Below are positions 10,344-22,400 of a stretch of DNA of 64,000 nt, in pieces. Every line of letters starts with the position of its first letter. The stretch's first letter is position 1. The position numbers and the translations under genes are program-made. The notes below the pieces were generated by a model. That model saw only the letters and a list, made by a program, of their open reading frames with translations, was not told the origin of the DNA and made no database searches. The stretch lies in assembly GCA_022376465.1 (NCBI GenBank), contig JACDTU010000038.1, forward strand, positions 1-64,000. Direction: 5' to 3'. This DNA comes from Cubamyces lactineus (Eukaryota; Basidiomycota; Agaricomycetes; Polyporales; Polyporaceae).

Positions 10344-12730
10344 TCATACCCAGGACACAACCTGCGCAATGCGCCGCACGCTCTCGAGCAATTTCGCGTC
10401 TTCCTCCGAGTACTCTTGAGAGGCGGTGCCGTGCAGCGGGAACGGGAATGCGTCAACGGGGCAAACCGTGTCCTCCTTAGGCAACGTCCCGTCCGCGAAG
10501 AACGCACGCATCGCCTTGATTGTGCATAGCGACGGCAGCGCATGGGAGCAATGCTGACCACGTCCGTCAGAATAGCATGAAGTAGCACCAAAGAAAGGAC
10601 TCACACCCGGGCCGTCCTGTACTAGGAGCCTGGCAGAATCCCCCAGCAACTCTTGGACGCGGCGGCCGTTCGAGATTGGGGTAGCGGGATCAGCCTATTG
10701 ACGATTCCGCACCGTCAGTGGAACATTTCGTTATCAGAAGGTATTGTACACACTGTGTTACTAATGATGAGGATCGGGTTGCGGAGCGTATGGTTCCACG
10801 GGCCCAGGAACCGCTCCGGGGGCGTGACTGGCCAGAATTGACAGCCCGCATCTGGTTCTGCGACGACGAGCGCGAGGCCGAAGCGACTGACGTTCTCGAG
10901 GACGTAGAGCTGCTCGTCGATCACCTCTTCGGGAGTCGGGGCAGGGAAGGGTTTGTTGTCGTTGCATGACACGGCGGACCGCTCGAGGTCAACAAGGTAT
11001 TGCCCGTCCCGTAGGCGTTGGAGGATAGCGCTGCCGTCGCCGTTCATCGCGCGATCAAGTGCGTCCGCTGAGTCCGGCCAAGTAGCCGGCTTTTGGAGCA
11101 TGCCTAGGAGGAACACTGCACGTGGGGTCCAGTCAGTAGGCTGCTAGAATGGACCGGAACATTCGTGGTACTCGACGTACATCGAGTGCGGGCGTTGGTG
11201 AGTATACTAGGAGGATCTGCATTCGGCACAGCTAGTGGCTCGTTATAGAGGTCTACGAGGAAGGCTTCGACTCGGTCGAGGATGTCGGAGCCATGCTTGT
11301 CATCGCTTCTGGACAACGCGCACTTTGACGGTCCAGCCTTATAAGTGAAAGAGGTAAGTGACGCGTTGTCGCTGCCGTCTGAATAAGATACCTCGGCACA
11401 GTCGTCCATGAATATCTCGTAAGTCGCGTTGGCGGACGTCTGCCAAAGACGCTCCCACTTGTATGCGGGAAGAGCTGCAGTAATGTCACTACTACGCCCT
11501 ATGTAATGACAGGATGACTGCCACGTACTTGCCCAATCGACCGCGTCGACCACGCCATCTATGGCTACTCTGCCGACTCGGTCTGGGAACCTGATGTATT
11601 GTCAGCCTGGGATTGCAGATTGAAGGATAAAGATGACGCACATGTTCACGAGGTATTGGCCGATGACAGTGCCATACGAGGTGCCATAGTAGTTGCTGAG
11701 GGTATGAAGGACCGACGTTAGCCTTGTATGCCCTCTACGAAATTCGGATCTCTGGCTGACATGAGCGCATTTTCGCCTTCCAGTAGAGACGTGATGAAGT
11801 CGACGTCGCGCGCAACCGTGCTCGTGCCCATATACCGCAGCGTGTCTCCCATGGTCTCGGCACAAATTTCGAACTGAGTCTTCCAGAGCGCGTTTGCGTC
11901 CCTCTGCAATTGGATGAGATGGTAGCGGTTCGCAGGATCAGTGAGGTTGGGGCCGACGTCGTAGCCACGCTCCAGCACCGTGTTCGCTATGAATGCAGCG
12001 TGCGCTTCGGGAGTCGGGAAACATTGCGTGCGAGGTCTGTCAGATGAGGCATGTCACTATATCATCGCCAGAGCAAATGAAAGATCAGGCAGACTCACTC
12101 GGTTTCTCCGATGCCTCTGGGGTCGAAGCCGATCATGTCGTATTCCTCCCCAAGCTGGAGCACGTAGATGATCAGTGACTAGCTGAATGTTCTATGCCAT
12201 AAATACCGACCCTATCCTGGAATTCGGGGCCGGTGACGGTGGCGAGACGCTTTCCTAGGCCTCCAGGACCACCAGGGTTTAGAACCACAATCCCTTTGCG
12301 GTTGGCGCCGGTTGCATTGTAGCGCCCCAGAGCGATCTTGGCTACACCAGCACTCGCGTTGAAGTAATCCAGAGGGACTCTAGGAATCCAGCATATGTGT
12401 AAGTATAGTAGGCTTTATGAAGCGCGTCTTTGACACTCACACGGCATGGCCGCACTCTGCACCTGGTACGTCGTCTACACCAGTGCACGGCCACCACTTG
12501 ATGTCACCAACACGATAGTCCGTGTCAGACGTTCCGGAGTGGCTGTGAGGACATCTCCCGAGTATTGCAGAGATGACCAGGCAAAGCCCGATGAGCGTCG
12601 CTGCACGTCCGAGCCATTTTGCGCGTGTCGACTTTGTAGTAGTAGTAGGCTGTTGAGGGTCGTAGAGCGAGAGACCGACTTGCGGCTGTTTCTCGTCCTC
12701 GGCTGCTACTTGGCCGTAGTAGCCAAGCAT
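10344..12730 (-). CDS. TAP-like alpha/beta hydrolase (peptidase S33 type), copy A (602 aa)
   Basis: Eleven exons: 12730-12441, 12379-12211, 12154-12099, 12036-11761, 11695-11642, 11590-11529, 11474-11392, 11337-11181, 11115-10754, 10694-10605 and 10553-10344. The predicted protein has an N-terminal cytosolic tail and a membrane anchor at about residues 42-58 (GRAATLIGLCLVISAIL). A catalytic domain follows with VPLDYFNASAG, the oxyanion-loop motif NPGGPGGLG, GFDPRGIGET and the nucleophile elbow GTSYGT. The C-terminal TAP-like part carries NTADPATP (likely Asp) and DGPGHCSH (likely His). By family it should cleave N-terminal residues from peptides, or small esters, in the secretory or extracellular space. 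It is tandem with copy B. Confidence 0.88.
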
Positions 12731-13487
12731 GGTAGAACGAGGGTGCGCTGAGATCGTTCGGCCTGTGGACCATGATAGTACACCGACTTTATGCTGGAGT
12801 TGAGGCGTCTGCCAATACCAAGTGAGCGTTTGGCTATTAATACGGGTCCAGTAGTAAATGTGCGCTTATACCTTAGAGTATACAACATGGCTTCGATTGA
12901 AGACACTCTTCGGGCGGCGGTATGCTACCACTGGAAGCAGGAAGTAGCTGTCAAGACCAACCCTATGTCGCAATAAATCTGGGAATGCGAAGATGCATTC
13001 CAGCGCAGGTTCCCCGATGCAGGAGGTCTTCCAGGCGAGTTGGTATGGCACGCATGGAAGGATAGCTCGGGCACACGCTGCGTACTACAAAGGCACGAAC
13101 CAATGCCCTATCTGTGCGACACACGCCCCAACCTCGAATGTAAGCGTGATGCCGAGTTGCCATGCAAAGGCTATACTGCACAGACGGGAGAAAGTCGTCC
13201 CGATCTAGCATCCGACAGCCTAAGAAGCGACGAGTCCAAGACCATGCCCGAAGGCAGAAATCTTGTCTTCGTGTTGCACTACAGCCAAGTGGAAACATCC
13301 AGTAGAAGCCTATTGTCCGATCCTGTGAATCATCAGCCCTTGCGGGGTATACTGGGACCTAAGACGACGCACAGGCTACATCCGATGCTGCAGGGGGTAC
13401 ACAGTACTACATAGCTCCTGTCTCAACGTCCAATGTCTAGCCATGACAACGATCCGTGGTGGTTGAGCTATACATGCTCTGCGTTCA
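12731..13487. other. intergenic between the tandem hydrolases
   Basis: This is 757 bp holding the promoter of copy A and the 3' flank of copy B. Short ORFs are present, but none has splice or motif support. Confidence 0.4.
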
Positions 13488-15859
13488 TCATATCCCAAAG
13501 ACAGCTTTCGCAGCGTGCCGCGCGCTCTCAATGATTTCCGCGTCATCCTCTGAGTACGCGTAGACGGCGTCATGCAGTGGGAACGGCGACGCGTCTACAG
13601 GACAGATCGTGCCCTCCTCAGGCAGCGTTCCGTCTGCGAAGAAAGCACGCATCGCCTTGACCGTGCAGATCGATGGCAGCGCGAGCGAGCAATGCTGCTC
13701 GTACCGTTGCGTTAGAACTGCACTAGGTCATTATGAAACTTGCGACGCACCCCTGGGCTGTCTTGAACAAGGAGTCTGGAAGAGTTACCCAACGTTTCCT
13801 GGACGAGCTTCCCATTGGCGATGGGCGTAGCCGGATCAGCCTATCAAACCATGTCGATAAGTAGCGCATACGGCCGTCAACGGTATGAGTACGTACCGTG
13901 TTACTGATGATAAGCATCGGGTTGCGGAGGGTGTGGTTCCATGGTCCCAGGAATCGCTCTGGAGGTGTGACTGGCCAGAATTGGCAGCCCGCGTCAGGTT
14001 CGGAAACCACGACCGCGAGACCGAACCTGCTGACGTGCTGGAGGACGTATAACTGTTCGTCGATCACCTCTTCGGGGGTTGGGGCAGGGAAGGGCTTATT
14101 GTCGTTACACGACACCGCAGATCGTTCTAGGTCGCTCAGATACTGTGCGTCTCGCACACCGTCCAGGACCGCTGTGCCATCTCCTTGCATAGCTTGGTCG
14201 AACGCTTGTGCTACGCTTGGCCAGGAAGACGGAGATTCTAGGGCACCAAGGAGGAACACTGCACATGGCTATTAGCTACCATAAAGAAGACCTTCGTGAT
14301 TATTGGCTTACATCGAGCGCGGCCATTAGTGAGGATGCTGGGGACAGTCGCCTTCGGCACTGCGAGTGGTTTATAGTACAGGTTCTCGAGGAAATCTTCC
14401 ACTCGACGAAGGATATCAGCACCGGTCTCGTTGTCGCTCTTCGCTAATGCGCATTGCGATGGCCCAACCTACCAAGGTTGGTGTGATAAGCGATGCGTCG
14501 AGAATAATGACAGCATGACAAACCTTGGCACAATCATTCATGAACATCTCATAGGCTACATCGGTGGATGTCTGCCAGTAGCGCTCCCATTTATAGGAAG
14601 GAAGAGCTATAAAGTGCCATGGTCAGGTCAACCAGTGCATACATATAGACTTCACGCACTTGCCCACGCGATGGCGTCTACCACGCCATCTATGACAACC
14701 CGGCCAACTCGGTCAGGGAACCTAAAGGATTTTCAGTTGATTGAAGGCCAAAGTTACGATGGCCTTACATGTTCACAAGGTATTGACCGATGACGGTCCC
14801 ATATGAAAGGCCATAGTAGTTTCTAACCAATAGGGCAAATGCTCGTCAGTCCGAAATGCTTCCTGTGGGGAAGGTTCTAGACTGACATGAGCGCATCTTC
14901 ACCGTCAAGCAGAGACGTGATGAAGTCAATGTCGCGTGCAACCGTGCTCGTTCCCATATACCGGAGCGTGTCTCCCATGGTCTCGGCACAGATCTCGAAC
15001 TGAGTCTGCCAAAGCGCGTCCGCGTCCCGCTGCAGCTGGATGAGGTGGTTACGGTTCGCAGGGTCCGTGAGGTTGGGGCCAACGTCGTATCCACGCTCTA
15101 GGACCGTGTTCGCTATGAAGGCGGAGTGCGCGCCAGGACTCGGAAAACATTGCGTCCGAGGCCTAGTACATCAATGTGAGCGTGGCGGCATGGAGTAGGT
15201 GAGCAGGAGGGTGCATACTCAGTCTCCCCGATGCCTCTAGGGTCGAAGCCAATCATGTCGTATTCTTCCCCAATCTGAAGCGTGTCAGCGACACCTTTCT
15301 CTGCGCTAGTTGAATGAGGACCTACCAGTCGCTGGAAAGAAGCGCCAGCAGCGGACGCAAGTCTCTTCCCTGCCCCTCCAGGCCCGCCAGGGTTGAGGAA
15401 CACGCTTCCCTTTCGACTCGCGCCCTTAGCCTTGTAACGTCCGAGAGCAATCTTGGCAACACCCGCACTCGCGTTGAAGTAGTCCAAGGGTACTCTGAAC
15501 GTCGCGCTCAGCACCTCCAAGTCGCGTGGACGTTGCCATGTACACCGAGCCTACGCCTGTGGCACTCACATTGCATACCCACACTCTGCACCTGGTGCAC
15601 TTCCCTCCTCTGTGCATGACCACCACTTGATGTCGCCAACACTGTAGTCCGCACCAGGTGTCCCCGGGAAGCCGTAGAAGTGTCTCTTCAACAGCGTCGA
15701 GCAGGCTAGGCAAAGTCCTATGAGCATCGCCGCGCGCCCAAACCACTTTGTTCGCGCCGACTTGTTGGAGAGTTGAGCATCAGAATCGTATAGTGCAAGT
15801 CCCGTTCGCGATTTCTCGCGTTGGTAGATTCCCCAGTTGTAGTAGTCAGGGCTGGTCAT
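13488..15859 (-). CDS. TAP-like alpha/beta hydrolase (peptidase S33 type), copy B (601 aa)
   Basis: Eleven exons: 15859-15570, 15494-15326, 15274-15219, 15162-14887, 14822-14769, 14721-14660, 14606-14524, 14468-14312, 14258-13897, 13840-13751 and 13694-13488. The first ten exons have exactly the same lengths as those of copy A (290, 169, 56, 276, 54, 62, 83, 157, 362, 90). The last is 207 instead of 210. The triad regions are GLSYGT, an Asp in the ADPATP region, and a His in SPGHCS. A membrane anchor lies near residues 43-60. I chose the ATG at 15859 because it aligns with the start of copy A; an upstream in-frame ATG at 15901 exists. No inactivating change is seen. Confidence 0.88.
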
Positions 15860-16302
15860 GGCGGTACGAGAGAGACTTGCCCAAATCCGGAGCACACTCA
15901 TACGCTATATATTAAGCGCCCAATGATCTGGTACCGACGACGTCATCACTTCAGTGTTTATAGATCTCTCATGCGTATACCCTCCCATATGCTGCGGCCC
16001 AACATGCCAGAAGCCCGTCTTTTGGACCGACAAGGTTCTCGAGCGGAGCATTGAACGCATCTCCGTCACGGATATACTGGCGTGGTCGATGGGTTTCTAG
16101 GTTACGGCCGTCGCGTTCAACTTGAAGACCATTGGTAACACATGCATGAGTATATGTGCTGCAGACGATGCCCTTCGTGGGTACAGCAACGAGGTCGACT
16201 GCGCGTATGATACTAGCGTCGCGTTATGGTAACGAACGATACGTCTGACAAGATATAATCAACGCGGAGACTCCTTCAATCACTTGAATGTATTAAGAGC
16301 GT
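15860..16302. other. intergenic, no gene seen
   Basis: This is 443 bp between the copy B start and the NmrA-like stop. It must contain the copy B promoter. No other structure was noted. Confidence 0.4.
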
Positions 16303-17529
16303 TTACAAAAGCGGAAGGCCCAAGTGAGGTGCTAGGACTTCGCGGACGAAGTCGTCGATGTTGTGCATCCGGATACCCAGCTTGGAGATGTTCTCGTCAG
16401 GCAACTCCTTCGTGCCATACATCCCGACTTCGTTGTACAGCTGGAACATGATGTCACGGTCGGGGACGCCAGTGCTTGGAAGGCAAATATACACGCCGTC
16501 TTTGCCCGTGACTGTCGAGGGCCCATTGAGGCGCTGCACGATTATCATTTCTAATGGTTGACGAGACGTACCCTTCTTTACACTGGTGAGGATGTCGCGA
16601 GGCGTGAGACGCGCGTTGGCAACGTATAAGTACTGATGGTTAAGCTCATCCTTGCGGGCGTCCCAGTGGTCGAATACCGCTTTCGCCACCGCAGAGAGGT
16701 CCTTTTGGACGTATAGCATGGCAACTTCCAGGAATCAACTATGAGCTTGAGAACCAAGTCATCGCTGAGCACAGTCCGTACCCACGTTTTGTATCCTCCT
16801 TAATGATAGGCTGGTGGAACTCGACGCGGTCGAGTTCGTTGTTGTACTTCATATGCGAACGCAGCACCATGTTCTCATAAAAATTCCCGGTGTAGAGGAA
16901 TACTGCCGGCACGTTCTTCTCTCGGATATAGTCGTCAACATGATGCTTTCCTGCCAGATGTAAGCTTCAAGGAGGGTCATACTGACAAATCAGGTTAGGG
17001 CTCGCCTTCATAGATCCTCGAGACTAGACGTCCGCCTGAAATTTTATGCGAGCTTGGCAAGGTGCTCCATATCAAGCATTCTACGCCATTAGCAATAGCG
17101 GAGTCGATGAGGTTCTTTCCCTGGCGTTCCTCACTCCCCGGATCGTCCTTGATTTTCTACCACGGGCGTTAGTCGAGCGTCGTGAATGTAAGGACTATAT
17201 TCCAGCTGCAGCGTGAACGTACAGAGTCGTAGAAGTTGGTCACGCCAAACACACCCCAGCATCCACGGAGAGCGTCATGTAACTCTGAAGGAACAGTCAA
17301 GTCGGCCTTCACGACCTCAGCACCGAGCTCTGCCAGCTGTCGGGCGGGTGCGGATTGAGGGTCTCGTGTGAGAGCGCGGACACGGTATTGGTCTGGGTGC
17401 TTGAGTAACAGCTTCGAAACTGAGCCGCCTACGCAACTCCCGGTTGATATGACGGTGAGTGGAAACTAGAAGATATTCAACGTTACCTTGATTACCCGTG
17501 GCTCCGCATACAGCGATGAGTCTTGGCAT
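16303..17529 (-). CDS. NmrA-like NAD(P)-binding Rossmann protein (308 aa)
   Basis: Six exons: 17529-17487, 17428-17223, 17156-17006, 16950-16786, 16724-16572 and 16511-16303. The N-terminus has the glycine motif VCGATGNQGGSV of an atypical short-chain dehydrogenase. It is followed by HPDQYRVRALTRDP, GCWGVFGVTNFYDS, VFLYTGNFYENM and a C-terminal PSTGVPDRDIMFQLYNE segment typical of NmrA. Members bind NAD(P) and act as redox sensors or oxidoreductases in the cytosol; substrate unknown. Intron 16951-17005 is forced by the frame to use a GC donor. Intron 16512-16571 is 60 nt, has no stop in frame and is assigned because its removal restores KKVTGKDGVY. Confidence 0.9.
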
Positions 17530-18178
17530 GGTGGGTCGAAAGGTGTGAGGCCAGTACGCGGGCGAACTTATCTGAAGGTAAAGCTGCCACTAGGTTCTAT
17601 CTATATACGGCCCTTGAAACAAGCCGGAGCGGGATCAGTGACCACGTCCGCATGTTAAGGCGTGATGTGCGAACTTCTGCACTTTGCAGGAATCTGAGAG
17701 GAGTTATCAATGCACTCGGCGAGTCTGGGACGTGGCGCAAGTCGCTTCCGCGGAACAGTTATCCTGCTACAACCTGGTCATATGAACGAGTGCCTACCCC
17801 TGCTTAGTAGCACAGAAGTTCGCGCATGCCGAATGCCGCGAGAGTGATGAATTATAGAGGAACCGCCACCGGCCGCCGTTTCGAGAGAAGCAGGTCAGGT
17901 GCTTGAACTGTACTTGCTCATACGCAGAGCCCGTAGTAACCCAGGGGGGCTACTTCCAAGTCATATCACGCTCAGATCTCAAGTAAGCCCTCTTGTAAAA
18001 GCTCTTGTCATCGATAGAGGTCACGGTGGTGGTGAAGTTCAAGGGGAAAGCAAGAAGGGTGCACAGCCTCTGGGGGACTACTAATACTGGCTTTGATCGC
18101 GCTCTTGCCGAATCTCGTATGTCATCGATCTACGCGTCCGTCTGCAGTGCTCTTCGTCGCGTCCTTCCTCTTTCTGCT
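17530..18178. promoter_or_regulatory. divergent promoter region (NmrA-like / BTB gene)
   Basis: 649 bp separate two divergently transcribed genes. An in-frame ATG at 18119 would extend the BTB protein by 20 residues. No TATA box or repeat was noted. Confidence 0.4.
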
Positions 18179-19211
18179 ATGTCAGCACTTACAGTTACTG
18201 TCTCCACCACAAACGCGGATTCGCAGTCGACACAACCTACTCTTCGTCGACACGCGCGATACTGGCTCGACGATGGATCTCTCGTTGTCCGCGCGCAGGA
18301 TGATGTCTACAAGGTCCACCGCACCCTCCTCCACCGACATTCGAAGGTCCTAGCTTCGCTCGGCCCGGCAGAGGATGAATCGATTGAGGGGAAGAGGACA
18401 GTAGATGGACTGGTTGTCGTCCACATTCCCGACGAGCTAGAGGTGAGGAGCGAGGATTTTGAGGCTCTGCTTGAGCATCTATACCACGATGCGTGAGTCT
18501 CATCAATCTCTTGCAGAGTCGTCTATATAACTCAAGGACAACGCGCACAGCCCACTAGACAACACTGCATCCTTCCCAAAAGTTGCTTCCGTACTGCGCG
18601 CGTCATCCAAAGAGCAACTAGACTTCCCCGCCATACACGCCATGGCACGGACCCGCCTCGAAGAGATGTTCCCCGCCGGTCCGAAGCCAGCCTTCGTCTC
18701 AGAGCATGCTGAAGAGGCTCTCACACTTGCTGTCAAGCACGACATACCCTCAGTAGGTCGAACTTACGCGAGATTGTTGTTCATTCGCTAATCGCCTCTT
18801 CAGATACGCAAGGCACTGTACTATAGCATCGCGACACACTCGCATGATCATGACGATGAAACCGCGAGCGCCTCGTCCCCTCGTCGTCCAACCCTCTCTC
18901 CAGAGCTCTCCGCGCGATGTGATGCGCTGCTCGAGCAACTCGTCGCGCATTTCACCCCCATTCTCTTCACCGTCGCGACCGCTGGTCATATGGCGTGCAC
19001 AGACGTCCTGGCGGAGAAGTGGATGCCACTCGTGATTCAGCCGGCCTTGGACGACAACGGACTCTGTCGTCCGCTAGAGACGCTAGAGCGGATCATCGGT
19101 ATCGATTGGGCCGCGGAGGGGCTCTGCGCGGATTGCGTCCGGGATAAGACTGAGGAATGGAGAGGCGAGCAAAGGGATGTGTGGGAGCGGATGGACGGAT
19201 GGCTAAGCTGA
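18179..19211 (+). CDS. BTB/POZ domain protein (307 aa)
   Basis: Exons 18179-18492, 18551-18752 and 18804-19211 are joined by 58- and 51-bp introns. The N-terminal BTB fold reads HARYWLDDGSLVVRAQDDVY then KVHRTLLHRHSKVLASL, the usual 'W..DGD....V....F.VH...L...S..F' pattern of basidiomycete BTB proteins. A helical C-terminal part follows (PLDNTASFPKVASVLRASSK, LAVKHDIPSIRKALYYSIA). Such proteins are expanded in Agaricomycetes and are thought to act in protein-protein interaction or as Cullin-3 adaptors; the partner is unknown. SMC1 lies 255 bp downstream in the same direction. Confidence 0.85.
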
Positions 19212-19465
19212 TATACTTACTCGCGAGTAGGGGCAAACTGTAGCAGAAGTATATGAATTGTGTGTACGACTAGAAGAACTGTATTAGGGCGATGAGATGC
19301 ACCATCTGGGCCTTGGAGGCCTACTTACTGAAATGCTTACCGCCTACTTATTACTGGGCTTGAGCCCACGTGGCTTCGGATGGGCGCTAATGTCGGACGC
19401 GTCTGAGGCGCGTTCGGTCTCAACGCGACTTTCTCAGCCACAGTCCATCTTGTCCTCCATCCACC

Positions 19466-22400
19466 ATGCCACTCATCCGCATAGAGGTCTGCGACTTCAA
19501 GTCGTACCGCGGGCATCAGGTCATTGGCCCTTTCCGAAACTTTACTTCCGTCATTGGCCCTAATGGCGCGGGCAAGTCCAACCTTATGGATGCCATCTCT
19601 TTCGTGCTGGGCGTCAAGTCCGCTCAGCTTCGCTCTAGTCAGCTCAAGGACCTCGTCTATCGTGGCCGGAGACTAGCGCGAAGCCAGGATGGAGAAGGTG
19701 CGGGGCCCTCGCAACAGGAAGAGGACGACGATGGCGATGGCGACGGCGAAGGCACCGCGAGCAAGGCTTGGGTATTAGCCGTGTACGAGGACGCAGACAA
19801 GAAGGAATGGCGCTTCCAACGAACGTAAGTCCTCCACACCATATGCTTGGACGGGTCGCTAGCCCATATAGGAGCGAATGCTGCTCTCTTGCACGAGTAG
19901 ACTTCGTCGAGAGAGCCGTCACCCGCAGCGTAGCCTTATGACTGTGAAACCCACTACTTTCGTGCTGACATGATGCGCAGAATCTCTACTACTGGTGCAT
20001 CCGAGTATAAATTGAACGGCCGAGTCGTCACGTACTCCGCATATAATGCAGCACTTATCCAGCACAATATCCTTGTTAAAGCCAAGAACTTCCTCGTCTT
20101 CCAGGGCGACGTCGAAGCCGTGGCGTCCCAGTCTCCCAAAGAGCTCTCTCGTCTCATTGACCAGATCTCTGGATCACTTGAGCTTGCACCGGATTACGAG
20201 AAGGCGAGGGAAGCACTCGAGCGCGCGACCGAGAATGCCACCTTCAACTTCACGAAGCGTCGTGGAATTGCCGGCGAGATCAAGCAGTACAAGGAGCAGA
20301 AGAGCGAGGCGGAGCGGTTCGAAGCACTTTGCCAGGAACGAGTAAGTTCTCCACGTGCGAGTTGCTATGAGCTGCCGTTGATTCACCGAATCCAAGGACG
20401 AACTAGTACTACGTCGCATTCTGGTGAAACTGTATCACATTCAACACTCGCTAGAGGAGCACGCCCGTGCTATCAAGGAGCAGAACCAGACGCTTGCCGG
20501 TCTGCGTGCGGAACAGCGTAAGCATGAGAAGGCGCTCGAAGACGCACGGGCAGACCAAGCAAAGGCGCGTTCGAATGTGATGCAGAAGGAGAAGAGAATC
20601 AAGAAGGCTGAGAAAGCTTTGGAGACGAAGGCATGCGTTCATCCTGTATCCGCTGTGGTCGAACTTAGGCTAACCTGGACGACGAACAGAGGCCTGATCT
20701 GGTCCGAATCGAAGCACAAATGAAGCACGCAGAGCGGAAACGGGAGAAGGCACAGCAAGAGCTCGAGAAGCTCCAACAGACTGAGGCAGAGCAGAGAAGG
20801 AAGCTGCAGTCCCTAGAGGCGGACCTGCAGACAGTGCAGAGAGCTGCAGATGCGGCGCAGGGTGTGTATACGTACTTTGGGCCGTTTTTCTGGAGTTGAC
20901 AATGCCTCAGAGGCACAGCGTAGGGCGGCACAGACGAGCTTGTCGCTCAGTGAGGAAAGCTTGGAAGAGTACCGGAAACTGTGAGTTATTCGATCGAGTT
21001 GGTGTGCTGCGCGCACAATATCCTAATTCCGCGAGACTATAGCAAGGCTGCCGCGAGCGTGTTGGCAGTTGACGAGCGCCAATCATTAGAAACCCTCAAG
21101 CGCGATGAGAAGACAACATCACGCACGCTCTCACAGTTGAAGGACAAACTTGAGCAGTTGACGCAGAAACGTGACAAGCTTTCGGATGAAGAACGCACAC
21201 AAAGTCAGAAGAAGGCTGAAGTAAGCCCGTCGTCCGTCATATACCGCATGCTAGGTGCTCATCCGTTCTGTAGTTGGACGAGAAAGTGGCAGAGCTCTCT
21301 GCAGAACTCAAACGAGTGAAGCAAGAATACGATAATCAGCAGTCGGAACGTATCCGTATCGAGTAGGGCAGCTTCGACTCTTAGCATGCCCTGGTATTGA
21401 TGATTGTGCAGGCAACTCGAGAAGGAAACTAACGAGAAGCTGGTTGATATCTACGAGAAGCTCACTCAGGCCGGTGTAGACCAGCAAGAGTCGCAGCGTG
21501 AGACGCGCTTGAAGGAGACGCTCGCCAACCTGCAACGCATCTTCCCGGGGGTACGCGGGCGTGTCGTCGACCTATGCAAGCCTACGCAGCGCAAGTATGA
21601 GACTGCTGTGTCGGTCGTGCTTGGCCGCAACATTGACGCGATCGTTGTCGACGAAGAAAAGACAGCGATAGATTGTATCGAGTATATGCGCAATCAGCGT
21701 GCTGGACAGGCGACATTCATTCCGCTGGATACGATCCAGGTCAAGCCCATCAACGATAAGTTCCGTGCGTTTGCGAAGGGCGCTCGGCTAGCTGTAGATG
21801 TGATCCACTACGACCCTGCGGTCGAGCGCGCGATGCACCATGCGTGTGGGAATGCGTTGGTCTGTGATACCATGGAGGTGGCTCGGTACGTCTGCTACGA
21901 GAAAGGCCAAGAAGTTAAAGGTGAGGATGCGCCCATCAGTGGACCCCTCATCGGCTTTTCTGATGTATGTTGTTTGGCAGCGGTGACGCTCGAGGGCACC
22001 ATTATCCACAAGAGTGGTCTGATCACCGGTGGCAAGAGCTCGACCCAGAACTCGAAGAAGTGGGACGAGAAGGACGTCCAAGGTATGAGATCCAGCTGTG
22101 CTACAGCATGCGCCGTTTCCTAACTTCCTCATCAGGCCTCCAACGTGTGCGCGACAACCTGATGGCTCAATTGCTTGAGCTTGGGAAATCGAAACCACGG
22201 GGAAAGGAGAGCGAGGTTCTACTCGCCGAGGTCACACGCCTCGAGTCCACGTTAAGTGTTGCTCGTGACGACTTGGTATGCAACTTACTCGGACCCGTCC
22301 TATACCGCTATTCACCTGTGTCACGAATATACAGAAGGCGTGCAAGACGCGACTGTCCGGCATCAAGGACGAAATCAAGCATCTCGACCGAGAGATTCGT

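Noticed and set aside
15860..15901. Upstream ATG (15901) as start of hydrolase copy B
   Set aside because: It is in frame, but the extra 14 residues have no counterpart in copy A, whose first exon matches exactly when starting at 15859.
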